NCBI GenBank assembly: GCA_000310025.1
Contig: FN649746.1
Coordinates: 1,825,469 to 1,845,848 of the forward strand
Reading direction: 5' to 3'
DNA from: Ectocarpus siliculosus
Lineage: Eukaryota; Sar; Phaeophyceae; Ectocarpales; Ectocarpaceae
DNA: 20,380 nt
Below the pieces are notes generated by a model. The model was not told the origin of the DNA, ran no database searches, and saw only the letters and a program-made list of their open reading frames with translations. Of this stretch, positions 7,770-16,778 are shown piece by piece (the first letter of the stretch is position 1; the number at the start of each line of letters is the position of its first letter). The translations under genes and the position numbers were made by a program.

Positions 7770-10010
7770 GAGGGCGGAAAGGTTAGCGTCAACCGCCTCC
7801 AGGGCGGAATGTGAGGCACGATCATGGACAACCGCGTCCTCTGCTGGTTCTGCCTGTACGGGGTCTAGTTCAGCCAAACTTACACCATCCAGCTCTGGGC
7901 CAAGAGGCTCTACTGCAGCGCCGGCAACCGCCGACGACATGTCATCCGGGAAAGAGTCGTCGACGTCCACCACGGCTGGACCAGCGATAGGTAGCCGAGA
8001 GAGAGCGTCAGGCACCACGTGCTCCACTCCCGTTTTCCGCTCCAACACCATGTCGTATTCCATGAGCCGAACCGCCCACCTGTGCAACTTGGGGCAGAGC
8101 TCTCTACTTCGGAAAAGCCACGTCAGTGCGGAACAATCGGTCACCAGCTTGAACTGCCTACCCGCGAGGTACGGCCGCAAGTGTTCAACCGCCCACAACA
8201 CGCCCATGCACTCCCTCTCGGTAGGGCCCCTTCTGGCGTCCGTCTGCGAAAACCTGTGACTCGCAAATGCTACTGCTCTTGTCGCGCCGTCGATCGTCTG
8301 CATGAGTGAAGCTCCTACGCCTAGCGTGCTAGCATCGGTGTGCAGCTCAAAGGGCCGCTCGAGGTCGGGGAAGGCGAGCACGGTTGGGGAAGCCAAAGTG
8401 GCTCGCAACGACCGAAAAGCGTCTTCTTCTGCAGCGGTCCAAGGGATAGCAAGCTTGCGAGCACGTTTCGAGGCGAAGGCTTTGTTGCGCAAGATGTTGG
8501 TGAGTGGTGCCGCCGTCAGACTGTAGTTGGGTACAAACTGCCGAAGGTAGCCGGTCAAACCCAAAAAAGTGCGCAACCCCTCTACCGTACACGGGCGAGG
8601 CATGTGGGCAATCGCGTCGAGCTTGGACGGGGCAGGGTACAGACCCGTCCCGTCAATGATCATGCCAAGAAACTCCTGAGACGCAGCGCCAAAGATGCAT
8701 TTCGCGAAGTTTACTGACAATCCCGCAGCTAAGAGGCGTGTCAGAACGAGCGTAAGGGTGGCCAGGTGTTCTTCCCACGTATCACTAGCGATGAGGATGT
8801 CGTCAAGCCAGCTAAACACACCAGGCAGTTGCCCCAAGGCCGACTTTACTCTACGCGTGAAAGCCGCCGGCAGCACCGTCAATCCGAAACCCGCGCGAGT
8901 GAACTCCCAAAGCATACCATCAGCGTCTCGAAAGGCCGTTTTGTAACGGTCCTTCTCGGCAATTTCCATCTGGTGAAAACCTGAGGCGAGATCTAGCTGC
9001 GTGAAATACTTTTTGCCTTTCAAACCGTCGAATATCGTTTGCATGTCGCCTAGACCTCCGCTATCCGAAACCAAGAGTTTGTTGAGCTCACGCCAGTCGA
9101 TGCACAGCCGTAGGGTACCGTCTTTCTTCTTCACGCACAAGCATTGGGCTGCCCACGGGGACATGGATTGCCGTATCACCCCCCGGTCAACTAACTGTTG
9201 TATCTCGGCTCGAATCATACGACGTTCTTCAGGAGAAAAACGTCGTTGCTTGGCTGCGAACGGAGTGCAAAACTCGTTGATCAGAGGAAGCTCTAGCTCA
9301 CCGTTCATGCAAGCAGGCACACGCTTCGGATCGATGGGAAACAGGCCATCTTCGATGAAAGCAGCAAGCACGTTGACCAGCTGCTGCTTCTTGAGTGACC
9401 CTAGCGTCCCCAGGTTGGCATCCTCTACACGAACTCGCGGGCTGGGATCGACGGCCGGGCTTGGATCGGGGGGCGGGTTGGCCTCTCGCGGCGGCAACGG
9501 CGGATCGGCGGCAGCAGGGGTGGCATCGAAAAGGGAGTCAAAACCCGGGCGGTCCCGAACGTTGAGAGCTATCATGCGAGCTATCACGCGGTTACCCTCG
9601 ACCGACACCGTCTCTTTACCACGATTGACAAGCTTGCAGTAGACAGGCGGCCCTGGAATCCACCACATCACTGAACGAGCAACTCCTACTACCGCATCTT
9701 GCTCGAGATCAAACCGCGCTGTCGGCAGGACCATCACGAGCTGTCTGTCCTGCGGTTGGGGCCCTATTGCAGCAGCCTCTACCGCGCGTGCCGTAAAGCC
9801 CTCCACCGCGGTAGCCTCGGGAACCTGACGCACGTCCCACTCGAAAGAGCTGTCGTCTTCCCACACGATGTCTTCATAGCTGGGAACGACTGTGGGAACA
9901 GCAGGCGGCTCTAACACGGGGGTGGTCTCGAAGGCAGTGAGCAGACTAAACCGGTCCCGTGCTAGGCAGAGGGGGCTAGCAGCAGCCGGGGCGTGTGGTG
10001 CAGCGTCTAA
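7767..10010 (-). CDS. reverse transcriptase and RNase H (pol)
   Basis: The open frame extends upstream to 10070 but is probably entered by frameshift near 10007, since no AUG opens it convincingly. Counting from 10070: a Pro-rich linker (to about residue 215); RT at about 265-470 with PWAAQCLCVKKKDGTLRLC, catalytic Asp in QLDLASGFHQME (residue 360), a variant FGLTVLPAAFTR box and the WLDDILIAS active site (423-424). RNase H follows at about 570-700 with HTDAS (579), PTERECMGVLWA (Glu 620) and VTDCSALTWLF (645). All catalytic acids are present, so the enzyme could be active. It copies the genomic RNA into cDNA in the particle. The frame ends at UGA 7769-7767, in frame with integrase. Confidence 0.95.
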   Translation of the reverse strand, partial: LDAAPHAPAAASPLCLARDRFSLLTAFETTPVLEPPAVPTVVPSYEDIVWEDDSSFEWDVRQVPEATAVEGFTARAVEAAAIGPQPQDRQLVMVLPTARFDLEQDAVVGVARSVMWWIPGPPVYCKLVNRGKETVSVEGNRVIARMIALNVRDRPGFDSLFDATPAAADPPLPPREANPPPDPSPAVDPSPRVRVEDANLGTLGSLKKQQLVNVLAAFIEDGLFPIDPKRVPACMNGELELPLINEFCTPFAAKQRRFSPEERRMIRAEIQQLVDRGVIRQSMSPWAAQCLCVKKKDGTLRLCIDWRELNKLLVSDSGGLGDMQTIFDGLKGKKYFTQLDLASGFHQMEIAEKDRYKTAFRDADGMLWEFTRAGFGLTVLPAAFTRRVKSALGQLPGVFSWLDDILIASDTWEEHLATLTLVLTRLLAAGLSVNFAKCIFGAASQEFLGMIIDGTGLYPAPSKLDAIAHMPRPCTVEGLRTFLGLTGYLRQFVPNYSLTAAPLTNILRNKAFASKRARKLAIPWTAAEEDAFRSLRATLASPTVLAFPDLERPFELHTDASTLGVGASLMQTIDGATRAVAFASHRFSQTDARRGPTERECMGVLWAVEHLRPYLAGRQFKLVTDCSALTWLFRSRELCPKLHRWAVRLMEYDMVLERKTGVEHVVPDALSRLPIAGPAVVDVDDSFPDDMSSAVAGAAVEPLGPELDGVSLAELDPVQAEPAEDAVVHDRASHSALEAVDANLSAL

Positions 10011-10512
10011 GAAACGGTACCCAAGGTGCCGCTGGCACGGGCCTAAAGCCTTTGCCAGGGCTAAAGTCAAGCAAACTACTGTTTCCCCGAAAGAAATCCG
10101 CTCCTACTATGAACCCGCATGGCAACCCTTCTACGACACGCACGTCCACGCTCCTTACTCGTGCATCACCCTGGAACAGTATCGGCAACACTACTGATCC
10201 TAAGATGCGCATCGGTGGTGTCTGACTGTCATGAGGGTTGGCTGCTTCCAAAGCCCCTGCTCTACTCACATCCAAACTGCGCCGGAGAAGTCGCTTAAGC
10301 CCACGCCAAAACGGAAAGGGAACGTTTCTACCACCGCCAGCGCCGGTATCCAACAGGATTTCCACCGACCGAGGTCGGCGGCGGCGATGGCGGTGCCAAA
10401 CCTGACCCTCTACCCACAACTGGTCTCTACCACTCTTCTCCTTACCGGGCGGGGTGTCCACAGCTGCCAACGAGTCCCTCAGGCCTGAATGTGCCGTGCC
10501 TGTGGCGCACCT
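9976..10512 (-). CDS. retropepsin-type aspartic protease
   Basis: The frame is the same as Gag but lies beyond two stops (TAG at 10539-10537 and TGA at 10515-10513). The active site is in VEILLDTGAGGG, and the second hydrophobic-Gly motif is FIVGADFFRG followed by SSLLDF, as in gypsy proteases. Spacing between them, about 80 residues, suits a single-lobe retropepsin. The frame then runs to APWVPFLRR and stops at TAG 9978-9976; coherent Pol sequence continues in the +1 frame. It would cleave Gag and Pol in the particle. No AUG precedes the domain, so a recoding event, internal initiation or repaired reading frame is needed. Confidence 0.88.
   Translation of the reverse strand, partial: RCATGTAHSGLRDSLAAVDTPPGKEKSGRDQLWVEGQVWHRHRRRRPRSVEILLDTGAGGGRNVPFPFWRGLKRLLRRSLDVSRAGALEAANPHDSQTPPMRILGSVVLPILFQGDARVRSVDVRVVEGLPCGFIVGADFFRGNSSLLDFSPGKGFRPVPAAPWVPFLRRCTTRPGCC
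10005..10011 (-). promoter_or_regulatory. candidate +1 ribosomal frameshift site CUU-AGA-C
   Basis: Within the protease/RT overlap the zero-frame codons are TTT CTT AGA CGC, and the RT frame reads TTA GAC GCT. Slipping from CUU to UUA and skipping to GAC reconnects the two frames exactly. The yeast Ty1 site is CUU-AGG-C and works by the same CUU to UUA slip; here only the fifth-position codon differs (AGA for AGG). The phase was checked and is correct. Function is inferred. Confidence 0.5.
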
Positions 10513-10536
10513 TCAGGAAGTACCGTCCGGTGCTGC

Positions 10537-11214
10537 CTAAGCGTGGGTGGCGCCATCCTGCTCGTCCTCGCTGTCTCCCCGCGCCAAAATCCCCATGTCG
10601 CATGCCATCTGGTACTGCATCTCCGTCAACGACGCCACCTGGTGTCGGCCCGCGCCGCCGTGTTGCCTCATCGGGACGCTCTTGTAGAAGCCTGCGGGAA
10701 ACGGATCGTGGGTCCACTCGCACGAGGGGCGACGGCAATTACCGGAAAAGGCGTGACGGAAACAGATATTGTGCGAGCGCATGTAGTTGACAATGTCGTT
10801 CCAGTCCGCCGTGCGGCGCCGTTTACTAGAGCTCGTATGGCTACTGTGACCGTTGCGACTACTGCTGGCGCCTGTACCGCTATTGTGGCCTGTGTCTCCC
10901 ATGCCGTTACCGCTGCCGCTACCGCCGCTACGAGACGTTGTCTGGCTACGGCATTTACTCTTGCTGCCGCTACTGGACCCGCTACGCTTGTCGCTACTAC
11001 TGCTCGGGCGTTTGCGGCTGCCGGAACCGGTGCCCGGGCTCCGGCCGCGAGATGAGGCCTGTGCGGCGTAGTCGAGGGACGCCGAGCGAGTTGCCGTCTC
11101 CGAGGGCTGGCGGTCATGGGAGCGGGAGCGACTGGTTGACTCCTGAGCGCTCTCGGGGGCCTGCACGGTACCGGCCGCACCACCCGACAACACCTGAGAA
11201 TCGCGAGAGGACAT
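10537..11214 (-). CDS. short Gag-like protein with CCCH zinc finger
   Basis: The 225-codon frame starts at ATG 11214-11212; a GTG at 11217 is one codon earlier and less likely. Residues 25-130 are Ser/Arg/Gly-rich and end in a basic patch, KRRR (131-134), which could bind RNA or act as a nuclear signal. A zinc finger follows, C151-x8-C160-x4-C165-x3-H169 (ICFRHAFSGNC, PSCEWTHD). The tail is acidic (DSEDEQDG) and ends at TAG 10539-10537. Position before protease and nucleic-acid-binding character identify it as Gag. A recognisable capsid domain and a CCHC knuckle are both absent, and 225 residues is short for gypsy Gag. The frame is also open upstream to 11488 but without a start codon. Confidence 0.75.
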   Translation of the reverse strand: MSSRDSQVLSGGAAGTVQAPESAQESTSRSRSHDRQPSETATRSASLDYAAQASSRGRSPGTGSGSRKRPSSSSDKRSGSSSGSKSKCRSQTTSRSGGSGSGNGMGDTGHNSGTGASSSRNGHSSHTSSSKRRRTADWNDIVNYMRSHNICFRHAFSGNCRRPSCEWTHDPFPAGFYKSVPMRQHGGAGRHQVASLTEMQYQMACDMGILARGDSEDEQDGATHA

Positions 11215-12401
11215 CACTGCTAGGGCGAGGCGGGAGGGCGGGGCTGGCGTGAGTGTAACATTACAATTAAAAAAATGAAGAGTAGGGGTAACGGAATAGA
11301 TCTGGCCGATACATATGGGGTAAGGACGCGAAATTGGTTGAAAGGAACCCCACTCAGCACAGCAACAATGGTCAAGGTGGTGTGTAACAGCAGAGTTGAA
11401 ACAATGATGGAACGGCGGGGTGTAGAATCGCGCGAAAAAGAAAAAAAACGGTGGTCGAAAGGCAGCGGCGCAGCAGTGTGGTGGCTCCTAGCAGCGCCCG
11501 GGTCCGGCCCTCAGCTCTCGAGCCCAGAGAAATCCGGCAGCTAGCGCCAGGCCCATGCATCCAAAGCCCAGGCGGTAGCGGCGAGAGAGCTCCCGAGCCC
11601 AGAGAAATCCGGCAGCTAGCGCCAGGCCCAGGCATCCAAAGTCCAGGCGGTAGCGGCGAAAGAGCTCCCGAGCCCAGAGAAATCCGGCAGCTAGCGCCAG
11701 GCCCATGCATCCAAAGCCCAGGCGGTAGCGGCGAAAGAGCTCCCGAGCCCAGAGAAATCCGGCAGCTAGCGCCAGGCCCAGGCATCCAAAGTCCAGGCGG
11801 TAGCGGCGGGAGAGAGACCAACACACAACGGTTTCCGCAAGGCGTCTGCGACTCCAGCCCGGACTTAGGCACTCAAATCTCATCATCATTATCTTTTTCG
11901 GCTGCCGGTGGGGAAAAACTGCGATCGGGGGTAACTCGGTGTGTGTGGCTCTGACTCCCGAGCACTCATCCATCCGGGGCATTGGTGCCGCTGGGGCTCT
12001 AGGCGGTCGACGTAGCACCTGTGATTTCAGGAAAACGCTAGCGCACAACTGCGCTGGCGGCGCCACCCATACTAGACTAGAGCGCCGGTGCGCATACACA
12101 AAAAAATATAGGAACAAAAGGCGCTGCTGCACGTACGTGCTGTTGTGGAGGGGCAAGCATGTGAACGGTGAAGGGAAAAAATACAGTGGACACGCGCCCA
12201 ACAGCAGCAATGTACTCCGAGACAGCACGGACAAATGCCAGCAAACACGCCGTAAACCGTGTGGGCGGTTTGCGCTAACAAGTGCAGCGTGAGAAGCAAT
12301 GCTGTGGTCACGCGAAAAAAAACAGGAAAAGCGCGCCAAAGCAGAAAAAAAACACAGCAACACAACCTTGCCAAGAGCGCTCTACCGGGAGCGCGCGGCT
12401 A
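11215..12401 (-). other. 5' leader of the retrotransposon
   Basis: About 1.2 kb lies between the primer-binding site and the Gag ATG. It includes the four 75-bp repeats at 11521-11820. In element sense the Gag frame is almost open throughout: one UAG at 11490-11488 separates Gag's upstream extension from a 291-codon frame (12363-11488). That frame is Phe/Leu/Cys-rich outside the repeats and looks non-coding, in keeping with a strand poor in stop-forming triplets. Packaging and dimerisation signals would be expected here. Confidence 0.6.
11521..11820. repeat. four 75-bp tandem repeats, ABAB pattern
   Basis: Units start at 11521, 11596, 11671 and 11746 with AGCCCAGAGAAATCCGGCAG. Units 1 and 3 share CCCATGCAT and AAAGCCCAG; units 2 and 4 share CCCAGGCAT and AAAGTCCAG. 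The array thus looks like a duplicated 150-bp dimer. The 75-bp period preserves reading frame; on the minus strand it would encode a 25-residue hydrophobic repeat containing GLALAAGFLWARELF. Confidence 0.97.
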
Positions 12402-12419
12402 TATCACGGATGGACACCA
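12402..12419 (-). promoter_or_regulatory. primer-binding site
   Basis: Directly after the 5' LTR (no spacer) the element reads TGGTGTCCATCCGTGATA. TGG pairs with the CCA end of a tRNA. The predicted tRNA 3' end would be GATGGAC-A-CCA, giving an acceptor 5' strand GTCCATC with discriminator A. I cannot name the tRNA; a leucine-type acceptor beginning GTC is one possibility. Confidence 0.75.
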
Positions 12420-12884
12420 TGTAGCAAGTGGAGAGACTGTAATCTGAGAGGGATCCTGTGACTTGAGAAAGTCTTGTAGGAAAAGACTCGAGCTTCTGGT
12501 TCAAGGCTCGCAGGGGTCACATATGCACATGTCTGGTTTCTGAGAGGATCCCACGCATGACTAAATGGTGACTAAACAGCTACCGACCTGTTGGTAGCAG
12601 TCTCTCGCTCTTGCACCGAGTTCGAAGGAGCGCTTGAACAGCGGTAGAGAAAGCCTAGAAGGAGGCTTGTGGAACGTGGAGAAGGTCTCCGGTCGTGGAT
12701 ACGGTATTCGCTTTGATTATTGCTAAGCACAAGTGCCAACAAAGGAAGTGAGCAGCGTGTGCGCGGGCGACACGCTCTACAAGGAGCTCTGCGGAATGTA
12801 CAGAACTATACAGCACTCTATGGGAATAATGCAAACCTCCCAAAGGTGCAACTCCTTGAAACCGTAACTAAATTAACCGTGACA
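12420..12884 (-). repeat. 5' LTR (promoter-bearing in element sense)
   Basis: Identical by eye to the 3' LTR at 4052-4516 over all 465 bases. Transcription should start inside it and run towards lower coordinates. The paired TGACTAAA words are at 12558-12565 and 12569-12576 and the small hairpin at 12579-12598. No TATA box could be assigned with certainty; a TATAG lies near 12810 on the minus strand. Confidence 0.97.
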
Positions 12885-12888
12885 TATG
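12885..12888. repeat. right target-site duplication (TATG)
   Basis: Matches the TATG at 4048-4051 on the other side of the element. Confidence 0.85.
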
Positions 12889-14086
12889 CACATACACCTA
12901 CCTGAAATCCCGGAATCTATCTGACAACAAGATGTCGAATCCCAGATTGCGAGCATCGCCTCGATCGATCGATCCATCGATCGATTCGGATCATCTCCGA
13001 GCCTGTCGCACTTCGGATCCGACTAAGCTGCTGGGTGTGCGGCGGTGGCTGAAGAACGACACCGTTCGACCAAAACTGAGGGCAGAAAAACGCAAGGGTA
13101 GCAGCAACATCTCAGCCCGAAACGACAATTATAATATAGTACTACAAGTATTGGATAGATACTATAATAATATTAATTCTATGAACTAGGGGGTGGGAAC
13201 ATGGTAGCAGCAGCAGCATCAGTGGGACATTTCTTATTGGACACGCTCGCTCCTCCCCCACAGCTATTCTCCTTGTTTCTTATGTCTTGGGGGTATCGCA
13301 CGATTGAGTATTCTTTCTTTTGTTGTGGCCGAGATTGAGCTACTACATGCTGTGTTTCCTTTCTTATTGTTCGGAGTAGAATTAGCACAGAAGAACGGGC
13401 GGGCCCGTTCTGTAAACCAATTGCGGCAAACCCTACAAAATGTAGTAGTCACTTAGTCACGTACTTCATACCATATTAGGAAACATAAATACAAACACAG
13501 AAAAACTACCCATTCGAGATATGACCACCTACCTAGCTAGTCAGACGTACACACCTACTACATCATTATTATGTCCTTTTCGGCAGACAGACACAGACAG
13601 ACAGACGTCAGAGGGCGCGGACCACACAGAGAACCAAACGACGTTTGTTTGTTCGTGTGTTTTGTCAGGATGGTGTAGTGTGATGTTGTTGTTGTGTTAA
13701 AGTTCAGGTCGCTGCTACCTTCTAACTTACTTCCGTGCCGACCGGTGTCGTTAGAGCAGATATTATATGTACTTCAAGTAGTCAGTTCTTCAGCTAGTGT
13801 TGTGGGTTTTTGCTGTTCGAGAAAAAAGAATAGATACATGTAGAGTAGTTTTTTTGTGATCATCATTGGCTTTTCTTTTTTCCCCATCCTGTGCCCGGCG
13901 GGCGTGAAACATCTAGCTAGTACTACTACTCGTGGCACCTAGAATATGAGATGCGACAATGTTCCAGGGACGGACACACAAACGCACGAACGAACAATAC
14001 CAGGCTACAAGAAGAGGTAGATCTTCTGTAGGTTTGCCGGAGATACCGCACCCCCTGGACCGATGGTCAATATTGTCAAGCAGACG

Positions 14087-14102
14087 CACACACACACACA
14101 CA
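14087..14102. repeat. (CA)8 microsatellite
   Basis: Eight uninterrupted CA dinucleotides. Confidence 0.95.
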
Positions 14103-15232
14103 TACGCCGTACCTTAGTTTTCGAACATTACGGTGTATGCGCTGCCAGTAAGCACGTTTTTGGATCTTTGTGCTCAGGCTGAATGAAGAGGGCAAGATGC
14201 GCAGACCTGAACAGTTCTGAACGGTGGATTCTTCACGTACGTACGTCAAGAAATAATCCCTCTTTTATCATTTCAAAGCGGTTGAAGAGTTCCTCCGTTC
14301 GCATTCTTTCGTTGGGTCGGTACTTTCCTCTCTATCCCGACGTCCGCCGGGTGGGTGGGTGTAAGACAAAGGGCGGGCGCGTTAGACTCGCCTCCGCTCT
14401 GTTGTCAAGGACGACCACAACTAACTACTGGCTTGTCATTTTTCTGTCGGTAGGGGGCGCGCTTTTCCCTGAAGTTTCTTGTAAGCTTCTCCAAAATATA
14501 GCCCGGTGCACCTACAAGTAAGTACACTCCTGGGTGTTGTATCTGAGTTGTGTAGGTGCATGCATCACATAGGAAACTTTTGAAATCGGAATTCGAGTAA
14601 ATAACGCATCGGGTTACCTACAATATTATATATATAGTGATAAAGTGCTAATAATGCAGCCTCTGCATACACCGTATTATTAGTCTGATCTTGTAGCATA
14701 CTACTCCATCAACGAGAGAGACCACCAAGCCGCGAAAATCAAATGAGACGACGTATGTATATGTATGTATGCACATACATTCATGCATGCATGGATGTAG
14801 CATCCCTTTGATTTATTCGGAAGAAGGCTGCTGAGTCGAGGACACGGACGGTTGGTTCCAAAACGCCACCCACCCCTATTAGTTGAGTTCGAATGACTCG
14901 ACTACAACAGAATAGTGAACATACATTACATGCATACATACCTATTATATCAGATTATATTGATTGATGGGGATGATAAACGGAGGAGGAGGTACATCAT
15001 GAAACACACACAATAAAAAACGTACAATAATACGGGCTGAAGTGATAGATAACGGGCTGTGCGCCCCCCGCCGGGCCGGGGCCGTGGCAATAATTTAATC
15101 ATGGTTGATTGATCATAATATATCTATATGGTGGTGGTGAAGAGAACATACACAACATATGATATATATATGCAGTACTGCTGCAACCAGTAGCACCGCC
15201 ATGAAGCAGCAGTAGCAGCGCAGAGCTGCATA

Positions 15233-15258
15233 GATGGATAGATAGATAGATAGATAGA
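15233..15258. repeat. (GATA)n microsatellite
   Basis: GATG followed by about five GATA units. Confidence 0.95.
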
Positions 15259-16204
15259 CTAAAACCTACATGATGACCGTTCGTTGCAGATAGATAGGTA
15301 CATCAATATATATTGTAGGTACTGACGATATGTGTGCAGACCTGGGATTCCTACCACCATGCGGCGTACTGCTGTTGTAGTATACCAGTGGTATGTATGT
15401 GTTGCCGGTTGCCCGACGAGAGCAAAACATGCGCTTAGGATAGAGAGCACGGGCGGATGGATGGAGCTGCAGCCAACCATCGGGGAGGGGTCGGTGCTCC
15501 AGTAATGTAACAAGTTGAGGCGCAAACAAACAGCGGTAAGATGCGTTTCTTCAGTGCATGCATGCTGCGTATGAGGGGTGAGTGAGGGGGTGGACCAACC
15601 AGTTCACTGTAGTCCGATCAATAAATCAACCAACCGAGAGATTCATGGGTATGTTTGTTCGTCATCAAACATCCGTCACACGTCGGTCTGCTGCTTGCAC
15701 ACAGGTTTCGTCGAAAGACCCTACCGAGCAGCAAGCGGCGTGCCATTTCCTCTGCTGGTCTGCTTGGTTGTTGGGCAGCACATAGATTTTGGCCCGCACC
15801 CAAACTATTCATTATTTCAGTCATTTTTTCGCTCATACAATATTTATCTGTATCCAAGCTTGGAGGCGCGTGCATGTCGATGATGATAGTTTGCCCGTGT
15901 CTGTCGTGAGTACTACTTTTGTCGCGTCCGTTGAGATCGAAAAAGAGGCGCTGGGGGTAGGAGAGAGCACACGGCGGCCGTACTCAGGCGTTGCCATTAG
16001 CTATCATCGTGGTCGGGCAAGGGCTCGCGCGGGGGGGGGCAGACAGACAGCTCTTCGGCGTGTTTTTTTTTCCCGGTCTATTGCACCTGCAGTTGCAGAG
16101 CAAGTCCGGCTCTTTCGGTGGATCAGCTCCAAACACAAGAACCAACAGCGGCAGCGCAATCAATCACACCTCGAAACTTCACGCATCCCTGCCACCCACA
16201 AACC

Positions 16205-16413
16205 ATGTCGAGCCTCGGCTGCGTGAGGACGCCTGCTGCGACGACAGTCTCACCGCCGTCCGCTGGTGCTGCTGGCGCTGCCCGTGGTGCAACGAGAAGC
16301 GTGCGGCCCTTTCGGAGAAAGCAACGGGGCTGGATTTTTCATATTGATGGCATCACAAACTATGGTGAGAGAGAGAGAGAGATGCGGCAAATGCATGATG
16401 CCCATGTACGCGT

Positions 16414-16450
<37 letters not shown>

Positions 16451-16745
16451 AATGGAACATGCATTAGGTGCGACGGTAGGCCTATGTTGCGTGCGGAGGA
16501 CTGCACTGAGCAGCGAGACGCAATGTCCTGCTGTGTCGTAGTCGCTGGTGGTGTTGGTGGCGGTGGCGGCGCCCGCCCCGCTTGTTTTTGCGGGCAAAGT
16601 CACCGCGCCTCCAGGGAGAAAAATACTCGAGTCAGTCGCTTCGTCCGACAGAGACCACAGCTAGATGGGGGACGAAAAAAAATGTGTACACGCCCGCCGA
16701 TGCATTTTTGCCGAGAAAGCGACACAACGAACGGAAGACCTGATG

Positions 16746-16778
<33 letters not shown>

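Larger units (their letters stand above)
4052..12884 (-). mobile_element. full-length Ty3/gypsy LTR retrotransposon, 8.8 kb
   Basis: The element is bounded by 465-bp direct repeats that start TGT and end ACA, flanked by a TATG duplication. The internal region carries the primer-binding site, Gag, protease, RT, RNase H and integrase in that order, and a polypurine tract. Integrase lying after RNase H defines the Ty3/gypsy order. The C-terminal GPY/F-like and chromodomain-like modules place it near the chromovirus lineage. The LTRs are identical by eye, so insertion is recent. The coding region nonetheless has several frame breaks (see the separate entries). Clade assignment is inferred from motifs; there was no phylogeny. 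Confidence 0.97.
12889..16204. other. 3.3-kb flank without recognisable gene, rich in simple repeats
   Basis: No frame in this stretch carries a motif I recognise. It includes a GATC/ATCG palindromic run (12961-12987), GACA-type repeats near 13585-13608, a (CA)8 tract, TATG repeats near 14754-14772, a GATA tract and several AT-rich patches (13120-13180, 14620-14645, 15110-15170). The last 200-300 bp before 16205 are probably promoter and 5' untranslated sequence of the plus-strand gene. An 85-codon frame at 12932-13189 is open but unsupported. Confidence 0.5.

Noticed and set aside
6034-9642. Long plus-strand open frames antisense to pol (for example 7420-8259 and 9001-9642)
   Set aside because: They mirror conserved pol codons on the opposite strand and have no domains of their own.
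10535-10541. Exact Ty1 frameshift heptamer CTTAGGC at the Gag stop
   Set aside because: Gag reads GCT TAG here, so CTT is not a codon in the Gag frame; a Ty1-type slip would not connect Gag to protease. Kept only as a remark.
10489-11055. Ala/Thr-rich plus-strand frame of 188 codons
   Set aside because: It is the antisense shadow of the Ser/Arg-rich Gag region; low-complexity composition explains its length.
12932-13189. 85-codon plus-strand frame starting MSNPRLRASP
   Set aside because: It overlaps a GATC simple repeat and an AT-rich patch and lacks splice or motif support.
14183-14521. 112-codon plus-strand frame
   Set aside because: No recognisable motif, and composition resembles the surrounding non-coding sequence.
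14884-14898. GAGTTCGAATGACTC as a tRNA T-arm
   Set aside because: The stem pairing is out of register for a 7-base T-loop and no other tRNA arms are present.
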